Positions 44,456 to 56,991 of a stretch of 64,000 nucleotides of DNA are shown here, piece after piece; the first letter of the stretch is position 1, and the number at the start of each line of letters is the position of its first letter. The DNA lies in NCBI GenBank assembly GCA_949710005.1, contig OX453280.1:7480034-7544033 (forward strand), given 5' to 3'. The stretch comes from Ricordea florida (Eukaryota; Cnidaria; Anthozoa; Corallimorpharia; Ricordeidae). Both the position numbers and the translations under genes were made by a program. The notes below the pieces were generated by a model that did not search any database, had not been told where the DNA came from, and saw only the letters and a list, made by a program, of their open reading frames with translations.

Positions 44456-46600
44456 GTGAGGCAGAGGATTATTGGGATTCTGTTCCACCAGACGCACATT
44501 AGCTTCTTTCAGATCGAAATTCTGAATCTACATCTTCAGAGATGTCCCCTAAATCATACCCACAGTGAGGAACCATTGCCTGACATTGCAGGAAAGTATA
44601 TTTTGAAAATCAAAGAAAACAGGCTGACACAATCTACCCTGCAAAAAGTTGCCCAAGCAACCTCTGACATCTTCAGTGTTGTTTGTAGGAGACTTAAGCG
44701 AAAAGTAGAGGAAGCTCTAGATGATGCAAATATAGAAAAATTACCTGGAATTGATGTTGCATTTGAAGACGTTGTTACTCCCTTTGAACAGCTTAATGCC
44801 AAGTGGATGGTAGCTGAATTCACATGGGACAATCTACCTTATGTGGTATCTACATGATGTAATAACACATATCTTTTTTCATCTCAGTGAGAGCATCATT
44901 TATTCATATGCTATCTTCATTATTCTACTAGCTTTTGCTTAATAATCAGTCAGATTTTCTCAGACTTTTATGGTATTTTCAGGGCTTTCATTAGCAAAAA
45001 ATACTTTCCTTGCCTGCTTGAACCCATTTTTACTGACCTTAATTAGAAGAGAAACAAAAATGGCATTTTGAAATTTTAATTTCTTTTTTCAAGGGACCTG
45101 TGAAGAAAGTTTTGGGTTGTAAACGGACTTTTAGAAGAGTTTAAAACAAGGTCAGGTGTTTGCAAGTTGAAAACGTATTCTATTATGTTCCAATTTTGAA
45201 GACCCTGCAGGAACAGCTCAAATCCAAAACAGTCCTAAAAATGGTATACTCAGGAAATAACCTTAACCCAGATAACAACAGTTACCATCTGCAAGATTTC
45301 AATTATGGGTTTTTTGTGTGCAACCATACCTTGTTTTCCACTGATGACAATGCCCTCAAGTGATTGATCTATTACGATGATGCTAATATTGCAAACTCCA
45401 TGACAAACAAAATTCATCCACGAGGATTATTCTATTATCAGCTTGTAAATATAGATTCTGTTATCGTCGGAAATTAAAGTTGATTCACCTTTTTGCTATT
45501 TGTAAGAAGCAATGCATTAAAGAATTTGGATTAAATGAGATATTCAAGACCTCAAAGAACTTGGAAGTGAAACTGGTTATCCTTTTAAAATAGCAGGAGG
45601 AACAGTGTATTTACGAGGTGCAGCTCTTGCTGTCATAGCTGACACTCCAGCGAGGAAGTGCTGTCACTTCATGACAACCTAGGACAAAATGCAGGAACAC
45701 TTTACAGAGGAAGAATTTATTTTACGCAATAGTAATCTTTATGAAAAACAAGTGTATACAATAGAAAATGCTGGGTCAAAATATCTCAGGGAGTACTTCT
45801 CTAAAGAATATGGAATAAATAACAGAGCAAGGATCCTAGAAGCCCCATGTTTTAATGCTACTTTAATGCTACTAAGATATTATGCATGTTTTCCTTGAAG
45901 GCATTTTGAGCTATGAAATGAAATTCCTTTTAAATATTTGTTTGATAGCAGGCATTTAACACTTAATGCCCTGAACCAGGAAATTAACCACTTCACTTAT
46001 GGTTGTTCAGAGACAAATGACAAAACCTGCTCCAGTCAAAGAAGTTGACCTAGAATTTTAGTGTTCTTCAAATCCGGGCCAAAGTGCAAGTAAAATGTGG
46101 TTGTTTGCATGCATTCTTCCATTTATTTTGGTTCATTTAGTAGATAGTGATGATCCACACTGGAAAAATTCCTACCTCTGCTTGAAATTATGGGAATTTG
46201 TTTTGCTCATAAAGTTAGCCTAAGCTCTGTCATCAATCTAAAACAATTAGTTCAGGAGCATTTAACCTCATTTTAAAATGTATATCCCAATGCAAGAATA
46301 CTTCCTAAGCAACACTATTTAGTCCATTTGCCAACACAAGTGATGATGTTTGGGCCACTCATCAGAAGCTGTTGTATGAGGTTTGAAGCTAAGCCCTCAT
46401 AATTCAAAGATATGGCTCGCAAGATTAAAAACTTTAGGAACTTACCATTATCTCTTGCTGAAAGATATCACAGTATGAAAAGTGCAGCAGCTATTCAAAT
46501 TGATGAGGGAAGTGATACTGACTCATGTCCAGAAGGAGATAAAGATGTACTGCTTGGCAAAGGGAAACTGCTTTCAACCATGATAGAAAATATGCTATCA
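44456..46600 (+). pseudogene. CACTA-like transposase gene, decayed
   Basis: Collinear pieces of one protein: a helical region at 44540-44857; YYVPILKTLQEQL and LFSTDDNALK at 45180-45360; then IYYDDANIANS at about 45370, containing the likely first catalytic Asp; YLREYFSKEYGIN at about 45780; IMHVFLEGILSYEMKFLLN at about 45878; and YLVHLPTQVMMFGPLI followed by CCMRFEAK, with the likely catalytic Glu, near 46318-46390. The YYDD, MH-x(5)-G and RFEAK landmarks fit CACTA/EnSpm-like DDE transposases. Many stops and frame changes make it dead. No terminal repeats were found. It could instead be a decayed domesticated relative. Confidence 0.55.
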
Positions 46601-47234
46601 ATATGATAAGGTTTTATGAAGTAAATGACACCATTTGTAGGAGCTTCAAAGACTTGCCACAGCACGTGAACTGCTTGTGCATGACGTTATTTTAACACAT
46701 GTAGTAAAATTCCGCGGTCGAGCGTGTTTTTCGAAGATTGAAAAATGGAGCCGATTAAAGTGAACATTTGCATTCTGAAATATTGGTTTTGAGTCGTTAT
46801 ACAGTCCTAACACCATTCAGGTATTGCAATACAACTCCATTACAGTGTATGGTACTTGTTACAAGCCAGGTGTAAACCATTTTCTCGTTTTAAGTGTGGA
46901 TGATACAGGATTACTACAGTTTGGAAAATAAGAAAAAATCTGGTTTGTTCCTTACAATGGATCTTTTTCTGTCGTCATGGCTACAGTACCGCCTGAAAGT
47001 ATTTACCCATTAGGACGCGGTCAAACCTCGTCTTTGCCGATGTGTTCTGCCGTGAATTTACTGCGGTGGGACGAATTCCTCAACCTCGTCTTGGACGGAC
47101 GTGACCGAACGCCGCGGCAAACAAGACGCGGAATACCTCGGTGAAGAAACAATTGAAACTAATTTCTTTTGTTAAAACTGTTCCTTTATAATTACTCTTT
47201 TTCAAATGAATTTCCATGCTCAACACCCGTTTAT

Positions 47235-50200
47235 CAGGGGCACCCAACGAAACATTTTCCCAAAATGCAATATTCAACCCATTACAATGATAAGTAAACA
47301 CTTTAAAGGCATTTTTAGTATTTTTTTTCTGTTGCTGGCAAAAAAATATCTGTTCCGCACTCCCAGCAGGATGGTAAGAAAAGTTCCACTTCCCAGCTAC
47401 GTTTCCAGGGAAATTCCCAGCCAGCTGACTGTCTGTTAATTTTTTTCCCAGCCAGCATTTGAAAAAGACATTAATTAGTGAAAAACGTATGCTTGTCCTG
47501 TATTCCTTAAGTTTTGCCGTTATTTTGCTTCCGCGTATGAGAAAATGCCTTAATAATTCTAATGCTAATATTTTAAAACTTCTCCAAACAAATGGTGGGA
47601 ATCATGGTTGCTTGGCTGCTATGCAAAAAGGCTAATGGACAATAAATTATTTCACGAGTTAAACAATTAGACAAGTACCTTTCACTGTCAAACATTTTTC
47701 AACTGATTTGTGTAATTCTGACATACAGTGAACAATGAGTGTGCAAAAAAGAGGTACAATGTGATTATGTCTCGTACCTAGCATGAACATTACATAAGAT
47801 TACATAAAGATTACATACAATTCAGTTTTACTTTACTCTTCCATCTCCAAAAATGTTCTAAAATTTTATGCTTGGGAGTATGCTCGTTTCTCACAGATTT
47901 CATGGTTGGTTGTTACATTGACTTGACTTAGTCACACTGTCAATTTTGAAAACCATTTCAATGTTTGACTGAGTCCTCGCCAGGAACTTGTATAAACTTC
48001 TGTGTCAAAAAAAGCTGCTGATGTAGTAACATCCATTTCTTATCATGGTGCAAAATGTCACCAAGCTGGGCTTCAGGTACTAAGCCAGAAATGTCTGACT
48101 GCTAAATGCCCCAACTAAATAGACTTCTCATTGTCAGTAATTTATTACAAAATGAAATTGTTACCATGGACAAATTGTTGAACATCTTCATCTCAATGAC
48201 TTGAATATGCAAACATTCACATACAGTGAGTGCAAATTTAAGAGTTGGTGCATAGAAAAAAAAACCTTTACCCGATAGAAAAGAGAGGGTCACAAGAATG
48301 AACGAACAGTGAATGCTCATCGTCACAAGCCTAACTCATTCCGATGGAAGAGAGAGGGTCAAAAGAATGAACAAGCAATGAATGCTCATCGTCACAAGCC
48401 TAACTCGACCTGATGGAAGAGAGAGGGTCACAAGAATGTACAAACAATGAATGCCCATCGTCACAAGCCTAACTCATTCCGATGGAAGAGAGAGGGTCAC
48501 AAGAATGAACAAGCAATGAATGCTCATCGTCACAAGCCTAACTCAACCTGATGGAAGAGAGAGGGTCACAAGAATGAACGAACAGTGAATGCTCATCGTC
48601 ACAAGCCTAACTCATTCCGATGGAAGAGAGAGGGTCACAAGAATGAACAAGCAATGAATGCTCATCGTCACAAGCCTAACTCGACCTGATGGAAGAGAGA
48701 GGGTCACAAGAATGAACGAACAGTGAATGCTCATCGTCACAAGCCTAACTCAACCTGATGGAAGAGAGAGGGTCACAAGAATGAACAAGCAATGAATGCC
48801 CATCGTCACAAGCCTAACTCATTCCGATGGAAGAGAGAGGGTCACAAGAATGAACAAGCAATGAATGCCCATCGTCACAAGCCTAACTCAACCTGATGGA
48901 AGAGAGAGGGTCACAAGAATGAACGAACAGTGAATGCTCATCGTCACAAGCCTAACTCATTCCGATGGAAGAGAGAGGGTCACAAGAATGAACAAGCAAT
49001 GAATGCTCATCGTCACAAGCCTAACTCGACCTGATGGAAGAGAGAGGGTCACAAGAATGAACGAACAGTGAATGCTCATCGTCACAAGCCTAACTCAACC
49101 TGATGGAAGAGAGAGGGTCACAAGAATGAACAAGCAATGAATGCCCATCGTCACAAGCCTAACTCATTCCGATGGAAGAGAGAGGGTCACAAGAATGAAC
49201 AAGCAATGAATGCCCATCGTCACAAGCCTAACTCAACCTGATGGAAGAGAGAGGGTCACAAGAATGAACAAGCAATGAATGCTCATCGTCACAAGCCTAA
49301 CTCAACTTGATGGAAGAGAGAGGGTCACAAGAATGAACGAACAGTGAATGCTCATCGTCACAAGCCTAACTCAACCTGATGGAAGAGAGAGGGTCACAAG
49401 AATGAACAAGCAATGAATGCTCATCGTCACAAGCCTAACTCAACCTTGTTTGTTATAATAAGAGGATGATATGATAAATTGTTGATATTAAAAAGGAGTA
49501 GTAAACGATCTGGCAAGTAAAAAAATGTAAAATGTTGGTCATAATAACAATAACTAACATACACAATACACAAAAACACTAATAAACAGAGAAAATATTT
49601 ATTTGCACATATTGAGTACCCAAGCCCACACAAAACAGCTGATGATTGGTTGCATTTCAATCAGAGGACTTTACTTAGTCCATGTTGGTCTGTCCTGATA
49701 AATTGATAAGGAGCAATCTCACACAAGGAAATTTCACTCAGTTAGGCATATAAAAATCTACACTACAACAGTGCTCATGATGCCAATCTGAATCATTAGA
49801 CATAATGTAAAAGTAACGATGATACATATAAAACTGTAGTGGACTAGCATAGCCGTAAAACCATATTAAAGACAACACAACTATAAAATGTCTGGCCAGA
49901 CAAACTTCGTGCCCTGCCAAAATTGTCCCTCAACTGACAATTAGCCTGGCAAGATAACAAAATTGTTTCCAAGCTTGCACAGTTGACTACAACTTTAAGG
50001 CATATACCACCACTTCCACCAAATTCAGACATCTGTCAGTGTTGAACCACTGTTGAATTCGGAATGAAAACACGAAATTGACAATTTGTTAAAGGTTGCA
50101 CATTTTTTTATTTTTTGGCACATGCTTGTCCTCTACAGTCTGGAGTTGTTGAAAGAAATTAACTGAAATAATAAAATTTTTACCGTAAAAGTAGAGGATA

Positions 50201-50783
50201 AAAACTTGCCTTCTGTTTGAAGAATCACGCTGTCGACTCTAGAACTGAGAGCGGGAAGCCGAACTAGCACCCCAAATCTGCAGAATCTGTGAATGAAAAT
50301 ACTGTTGTTAGCTCATTCAATTCGTCTCAACTGTAGAAGAACATCACAAGAACTTCAGCATACAGACAACAAAACAATGGAAAATTAATCTTACATGTAA
50401 ATGAGGAAGATGCAAAATATATTCGCTCAAAATGTCGTTGGATCTTGCATAATCCCGCGTGTATGAAGACGGAAGCGACCAAAACCGTTTTTTCCGCAAA
50501 CGCGATAACTTTAGCCAGCGGTCATTACTTTGTCACCACCGAGGGAGTGGTGGAGGGGTTCATTTTCACTCGCCATCAGTCTCCAGTGTTCCTTTAGCCA
50601 GCTCCTTCTGTTCGGCTGGAAATGCTAGAAAAAAAGTAAGTATTTCCCAGCCAGCTCGGCTTGAAATGCTTGAAAAAGTCAGTAATTCCCAGCAGAAGCC
50701 ACTAGCAATTAAAAATTTCCCAGCCAGCTGAATGTGTACTGCGGAACACCTTTTTTGCGGAACACCTCCGATGGGTGCCCCTG
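47235..50783. mobile_element. 3.5-kb TIR element with 6-bp target duplication
   Basis: CAGGGGCACCCA at 47235-47246 and its exact reverse complement at 50772-50783 form the ends; GTTTAT flanks both (47229-47234 and 50784-50789). Copies of TTCCCAGCCAGC occur near each end in the same orientation. No transposase; most of the body is the 69-bp satellite and AT-rich sequence. It lies inside the 5.1-kb element. Confidence 0.85.
48274..49446 (+). repeat. Satellite: 17 copies of a 69-bp unit
   Basis: Units begin GATGGAAGAGAGAGGGTC at 48343, 48412, 48481 and every 69 bp to 49378. Variants differ at an internal site (AACGAACAGTG or AACAAGCAATG), at TGCTC/TGCCC, and at the last six bases (ATTCC, AACCT or GACCT). 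Units 5-9 (48550-48894) and 10-14 (48895-49239) carry the same variant order, so a 345-bp higher-order unit was duplicated. 69 is divisible by 3, but ACCT units put TGA in the otherwise open frame. Confidence 0.97.
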
Positions 50784-52065
50784 GTTTATTGGTCATGCAG
50801 AACTTTTGAGGATTTCAATTACATTCAAAACAACAGAGAAGTCCCTTGGAGTGAATATAACATTGCTCCATCAGCAGAATATCGCTCGCGTCAAAGATTC
50901 TGTACGTATCTTTGTTTGGAAGCGCGTGCCAGAACGTATTTGCGGGCATTGAGGCCCTTACCTCAATTCAGGCGACAGGTAAGATTAACGACACATCGAG
51001 CGAATATGCGATCACATCGGGAAAAGAGAAGCAAGTTTTGGCTTGTTTACTGAAAACAGATCAACCTGTTTTCCTGGCTAAAAAAAGTGTAGTCGAATGA
51101 CATCAAATACAATACCTTTGACAACTGACTAACCTAAATGAAAGAGATGTGAAAGCGAAAATAATCGAGCTACATGTAATGAGCCGTGTCGCGATATCGA
51201 TGTCGCCTAACCATGAAGCCCGGTATTGTCGCTGTCGCTAAAGCCTAGACCAATTCCCAGACAACTTGAGCAATTTTTACATTAGATTTATAAAACGAGA
51301 GCAATCTCAGCTGTACGTATTCCGACTTTCGACACATTCTCGGGATCGATGCACAAATGTCAAAAGCTACCGTAAAAGTAAACAACTCTCAACGCTTAGC
51401 GCCACGTGTGCATGTGACTACAAGAACGTGATTTCTCATGTTACACGACGTGGAGCACGTGAATGTTACACAGCTCGTTGTCGCTGGCTATTGTAATGTG
51501 TCGCTTGTCGCTTTTCGAGTGCGGGTGGTTTTCGGACTCTGAGCACGGACTGAAGAAAGACTTATTCTTAGAAGAAAGTTTTTGTAAATTTTCACATTAA
51601 AGATGAAAATACTCAAAGCGAAGATGCCCGCATGAAGCTTCGCGCCAGCAACTATTTATTTATCATGATAGCATCGTATTTTTAACCGAAAACAAAACAA
51701 ACGTGTATTTCCTTTATTCCCTTTCCCATTTACAACATGAAATTGATAAAATGTAGAGAAGTCTTGTGCAATTAACAATGTTACAGCGGGGTCTTTTGGT
51801 GATATGAGGGATACATGATTTATCACCAAAGTGTAAAAGATGGCATTGTAAAACTAATGAATCGAAACAAAAGGTTATTTAACCTATTCAACTGCACCGC
51901 GTCTTACTGTTTACTGTGGTATTCTGTGCCTCAGCAGACCTAGGTAAAAGCGCAGTAAAATTTCGGCATGCCGCGTCATTGCCGAGGCGAGAACGCGGTG
52001 TTCATCTGTGAATCAGCCGCGGCAAAACCTCGGTAAAAGGGTAAATACTTTCAGGCGGTACTGTA

Positions 52066-53287
52066 TGACAACTGCTTCTTTTTGTGAGTTCTGTGGCCTG
52101 CTAATGACAATTATTAATGTATTCACTAGTACTTAATGAAGCTTTAACTGTTGTGTTTCATCTCCAATAATAGTTTATTTGAAACTATGAAGGCTGATTC
52201 TCATTAGCGCATAAGCAAGTGAGACATAAGCAAGTGAGACATAAGCATATCAAACACAAGAAAAATGAACCTGTTTGTTTTTCTTATGCTTATGCTTAAG
52301 CGCAAGTGAGGACAGCACAAGACAAATAAGTGGGTTCATTCATCTCATGCTTCTGCTTATCCTTGTGAGGGTTGACCACTTATCTGAGTCTTCTGGTATA
52401 CTGATTTTTGGTTCATGTCTATTTTACTCAGGTTTGCCCAATAATTTGCACATGTGGCCTAAACATTTATTCATAAAACATCATCCCACTTTTTTCTGAT
52501 TTAGCCCTTATTACGTTGGACAAATACAGAGCAATCCTTGGAAGTAAATACTGTACATGTAAGTGTTTCAGTATTGCAAATCCAGTGATAGATGAATGTT
52601 GGTTAATATCATTGTATAAGACTAACTGCAGAATTTATGTTATATAAAGTTTCACATTTCCAGTCATATCATGTACTTGTACAATCCTGAACACGGATGG
52701 AAATAAAGGCATTTCCTTTGGCATTTGGAGGTCTGTTATTTATAAGAACTTAACTTCTAGTAACAGGATAATAATTTCTTAAAATTAGATTATGTTGGTG
52801 CTTGTTTTAAGATCTCTGCGATCTACATTTCTTTTAAGATCTCAGGGGCTTAAAACTAGCTTTTTTGATGTTAAATAAGAATAACAATTCGTATTCAAGA
52901 CCAATGTTCTTGAAATAAGGATATCTACTTTAACAGTGCAAAGCATCTTTGCATGTTGCTTATATCACTTTTCACTTCGTCTCTTAAAGTGCATATGACA
53001 TGAATTTTTTTTTCTCGGTTTTCCTTAGCTGGATACATATAAAAAACGATTGTAACCTTCAATCGGTGTGGAAACGTTTTCAAACCTGAATTTTTGCGCT
53101 CTAAAAAGGGCTATTTTGCAGTCAAAATTGTCCCGGGGTCTGGGACCTAGTTCACTCCTTGCGACGGTCTTCGTGACGTAATTTTGTGTACACACAAGTT
53201 GCAGAACGTGTTAGGCTGAGAGGGGAGTCAGTCATAAGCAAGTGCCACTCTGCTAATTCTATAGATTATAGAACGCTTTTCTGCGAA
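52066..53287. other. No gene recognised
   Basis: AT-rich spacer. A short direct repeat of ACATAAGCAAGTGAG occurs at 52208-52245. The last 150 bp before 53288 may contain the P2X7-C-like gene promoter and 5' UTR; no TATA box is evident. Confidence 0.4.
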
Positions 53288-54237
53288 ATGTCCAGCGATT
53301 CCGAAGAAGGTACCATTTCTGAGTCTTATGGGGACTCAAGTGACCAAGTCGATTCAGGAGAAGAAATTGAAGTGGTTGGCCATGTCGAACCGTATGAAGA
53401 CGAACCTCTGGCAAGTGACGATGGTGACCATGAAGACGAGGAAGACGAAGCAGATGCCGATGGATTAACTCCAGCAGTTTTGGAGGCCAGATTCGAGCGG
53501 CAAATAGCCATTGGTGAATGGTTAGTGAAGCTTTCTAAACATCATAATCGTGCTACTGTCAGATAAATATAGTATTTTTCTCGTTTTAGGTGCGAATGTC
53601 AGCACTGCAGCGACCGTCGTGCAGCGACTGCACTGCAGCGACTGTCGTGAAGTTCTTGTCGCCACGGCAAAGCTAACTTTCGATGGATCAATTGAAAGAT
53701 TGAGTTGTGTCACCCAACACGAGGACTACGAAGCCCTTACCAACAGAACTGTTCTGTTGCAAGTTGCACCCTTGTTGCGGAATAAGAATGGAAGAAGCTA
53801 CAGGCGACGAACTGACGTGACTGAAAACGAGTATGTATTGTTGAATTGTGATTGACTTTCTCTTCATTTTTGCACTTAAAACTTCCAACGCACTACACTT
53901 TGTTACCATTTACGTTCACTGTTGACGTGACTACAAGTTATTGATCTCTGCGAGCATCTTTGTCTCGAATGGCCGCTGCACTTCTCACTTCTAAACGAAC
54001 ATGAGAGATTGAAGGTTTGGACATATCACATTGCACATCGTCATATTAATGGTAGCCCTGCTTTGCATTGATAGGTTCGTAAGAAGCGTTGCTTACAGAT
54101 GGCTTGTACGGTGGATGTGTGGATATATGGGCTGGGATAACACAAGACCATTACCAGCTTGTGTCTATCATAACCTGAGGACCAAGTATCCATCACACAA
54201 CTCAAGAGGATATGCCACTGCACAGGAACGAGAATAG
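53288..54237 (+). pseudogene. P2X7-C-like domain protein, one frame lesion
   Basis: Three exons: 53288-53520, 53590-53830 and 54075-54237, with donors TG|GTTAGT and GA|GTATGT and acceptors TTTTAG and TGATAG. Exon 1 encodes an acidic Ser/Asp/Glu-rich N terminus ending in IAIGEW; exon 2 a CEC..HC metal-binding start, then CVTQHEDYEALTNRTVLLQV; exon 3 RSVAYRWLVRWMCGYMGWDN and an R/P-rich end. The order matches the cytoplasmic domain of P2X7 receptors, which invertebrates also use in stand-alone proteins. Total exon length is 637 nt, one more than a multiple of three; a 28-bp tandem expansion accounts for it, and without it 203 codons would read through. An alternative splice site could rescue the frame. 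Confidence 0.65.
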
Positions 54238-55044
54238 ACTGTGCCTCCTTTTCCTGTGAAGAATTTTTGTGAAATTCGTGCCAAATATCAATCATTGCTA
54301 CAAGTAGTCAGAAACAGTGCCAAGTTTCCTTTACTAAAGGAATACCCATAACTGATTGATGTGTGGTACATCTATTCATATAGGTCATGTGTATGACTCA
54401 TGTTGGGAGAAATTGAAAATTCTTTGCAAGCAGTTTGTGTCCCTCATTACACTCTATCTTCTGTTTCTGCTGGATTGTTACATTTTCAAAATTTATTTAA
54501 TCACTCCTCATGGTTAATTTTATTTTTAATGAAATGAATTCTAAAAACAACAAGGATTCCCCTACCTTCTCTTTAGGAAAGGCAAGTGATATTGTTTGAG
54601 ACATAAAATAAATGTTGCAGTAATATAGATAATGCCAGTTGATTTGAATGTAATAACACAGCATAACATTGTGGTTAGTTCCATAACATCTTAAATACAT
54701 ACTCACACATATTATTGTGAGATTAATTTCCTGTGTTGTCCTCAACTATCTCCCAGACTGGGATAAATTCCTTTTCCAAGTAATGTTGGTAAAGTTCAAA
54801 GTTGTAACAACCTTTTCTCAAGGATCTCTTATGTACAATGTACCATAAAACACTCATGAAAAATACTTATGTTCATCACAAGGTAACTTGCACAAAAAAT
54901 AAGCATGTTCTACGTTTTCATATTGCCCAGAGTCAGATAATTTTATTTGTAAATGTAGGCTCGCACAAACAACTCATGGAAACTGGACAGCGCACAGAAT
55001 GCACAACTACAACAAAAACGTCAGCACACATTCAGTATATGTGT
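54238..55044. other. No gene recognised
   Basis: Convergent 3' region between the P2X7-C-like and THAP genes; AT-rich, presumably 3' UTRs. No repeats paired. Confidence 0.4.
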
Positions 55045-56767
55045 TCAATTACACTTTTTCTTTCCTTTTGAATGCCCTCGTGCAGGCTGTTTTGGCTTCC
55101 TGCTAACTCGTGTTTTCTTAGAAGCCTTGGACTGAGAAGTTGGTTTTGCTTGTTGCATTCTCTCCTGCAATACATTCTGTTCTTCACCTGCAGAGACAGA
55201 ATTACAACTTGATGTTAACTTACCAAAGTAAAAATAACACCATTTTTTTTATTTTTTACCTTATATTCAGTATCAGAACTTAACCAGGAAATAAAACTCC
55301 AATAATTTGTGTAAATCTTATCAATATACATTGTACAAGGGGATAGATTTTACCATCTGGGAATAGCTTAGTGCTGATCTTCTGCCTTTCTTTGTAGGAC
55401 TTTACTGCCTCTGGTTTACTTGCTCTGTTGGGAAACTGAGTAGTTAGGGATTCAGGGGCCTTGGATGCGAATCTGTCAAATGTCTCCTTCAATGCAGCCT
55501 TGGGCAAGCTGAACAGTAATTTCTTCAATTCCTCCACATAGTCTGCAATCAGAGTGACATTGATTTTTATTTTCAGTCAATGGATCTAGACACTTGACTG
55601 TATCGCAAACCTTTACATGACTTCCATCAAATGGTTTCATAATAGTGTTATATCCTCTAAAGTATTGATCAAATGTAACTTCGAATTGTGTACTCAGGCT
55701 GCAAAACTTAGACCTAATAAAATATACCAAGTTACTTACCATAGGTAGGTGGAGAAGCAACATCACGCACAACTTCCTCCCCAAGTTTGAACTTTGGATA
55801 AGATACTTTATAGTACTTTTCACCATTCTTTCCAGCCTGTGCCTCTCTTTGTACATTTTCATTGAAATGAAGACTTGCCAGGATATGTCTAGAAGGGAAA
55901 GGGGGGAAATAAACAAAACCATCAAGTTGGATGGTAACTTCTGGACCTTGTCAATTTACATGTACACTGGCAGCACAGGATATGTAATTCAGCTTGGTGA
56001 AATTGTTACCTCTGTCCTGGTCTGAGGACAGATGAAAGTGGATGTAGGTAACCATTTTATCTAATGTCTTGTGTAATGCAGATGGCCCTACTTCTTATTA
56101 GCTACGTGAATAAAAAAATCGAGAATCAAAAGCTGGTAATTATGCAAGCTCAGGTTTTGTAATTGTATTCATAAAATATTCAGACAACCACGTGGTGATA
56201 AGAAGGGAACATTCATAGACGGAAAATGTCCAAAATACATTGCTTGCGAGTAATACCGTCAAAATATTGATATTATCCCAAAAAAGAAACCAATCTATTA
56301 ACTGACCCGAAAAATTTACAAATAAGCAGCAAGAAGTAAGAGTTATTTACGCTTATGCTCAGTTCACTTACTTGGCGTTTTCTTCGTTCCGTGAGAGTAT
56401 CTGTTCTTTCGGGAACAACTGAATCCCTCGTAGGAATGGATCCTCGAATCAAAACTTTATTCTGCTTTGAGTGCTCGCCAAGATCAAGGGAGATCTTTCG
56501 CGAATAGCACGACTCCTCGAAGTGCGCTGAACACAACGATGTGTATTTGGTGACACTGGACTCACGAAAATCGGCACGATGCCTTTGGACGAATTTCACC
56601 CACTTATTTTGCACAACCGGATCCTTTGGAAACTGATGCATGCTGATTCCAACGGTATGAGAATTGTTCTTACAACTCGTATTATTCGGCGCTCCAGCAA
56701 CGCAGTATCTTCCCCCTCTTTTCTTTTTACCGGAGCAAGCCTCACTGTTCGCCGCACTGTCGTCCAT
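55045..56767 (-). CDS. THAP-domain protein gene, four or more exons
   Basis: Exon 1 (56767-56372, 132 codons) encodes a THAP zinc finger: an unusual 'GGRYCVAG' start, the first Cys pair (CVAGAPNNTSC), WVKFVQRH, then SLCSAHFEESC, the C-x2-H pair, and a basic end at a GTAAGT donor. Exons 2 (55888-55740), 3 (55542-55354) and 4 (55187-55045) join in phase: HILASLHFNENVQREAQ, YVEELKKLLFSLPKAAL, then a Lys/Arg-rich tail ending at TGA. Splice sites are good (CTTCTAG, GATTGCAG, TCTGCAG). The exon 1 to 2 join does not keep phase; another small exon near 56050 (ALHKTLDKMVTYIHF) may lie between, or there is a 1-nt lesion. THAP fingers bind DNA, in transposases and in host regulators alike. Confidence 0.6.
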
Positions 56768-56991
56768 GTTGGTTTCGATGCTTGTACACAACTTTACGTC
56801 ACTCGAGAAAATCACGTGACATTTTGGCCGCGCAGAACAAGGGACAATTTCGTTCGCAGATAGCGCGTATTTTGAACTAAAAAAAATGGTTTGGAAAATG
56901 TTTCTTCCTGGTTTGAAGGTTAAAATCGTCTTTTATACATACCAGGCTAAGAAACAACAGGAAAAAAAATTTCATGTCATATGCACTTTAA

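Larger units (their letters stand above)
46982..52065. mobile_element. 5.1-kb TIR element, Tc1/mariner-like ends
   Basis: Bases 46982-47008 and 52039-52065 are perfect 27-bp inverted repeats, beginning TACAGTACCGCC. The TA at each tip would be the target duplication, as in Tc1/mariner-type elements (an inference; no transposase is present). CG-rich subterminal sequence with CCGCGGCAAA-type motifs lies inside both ends (47030-47150 and 51890-52035). A second TIR element fills 47235-50783. The rest, 50784-52038, has short frames only. Confidence 0.85.

Noticed and set aside
48274..49446. Regular repeats resembling a CRISPR array
   Set aside because: The 69-bp units are contiguous with no unique spacers, there are no cas genes, and the window is eukaryotic. 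It is a satellite.
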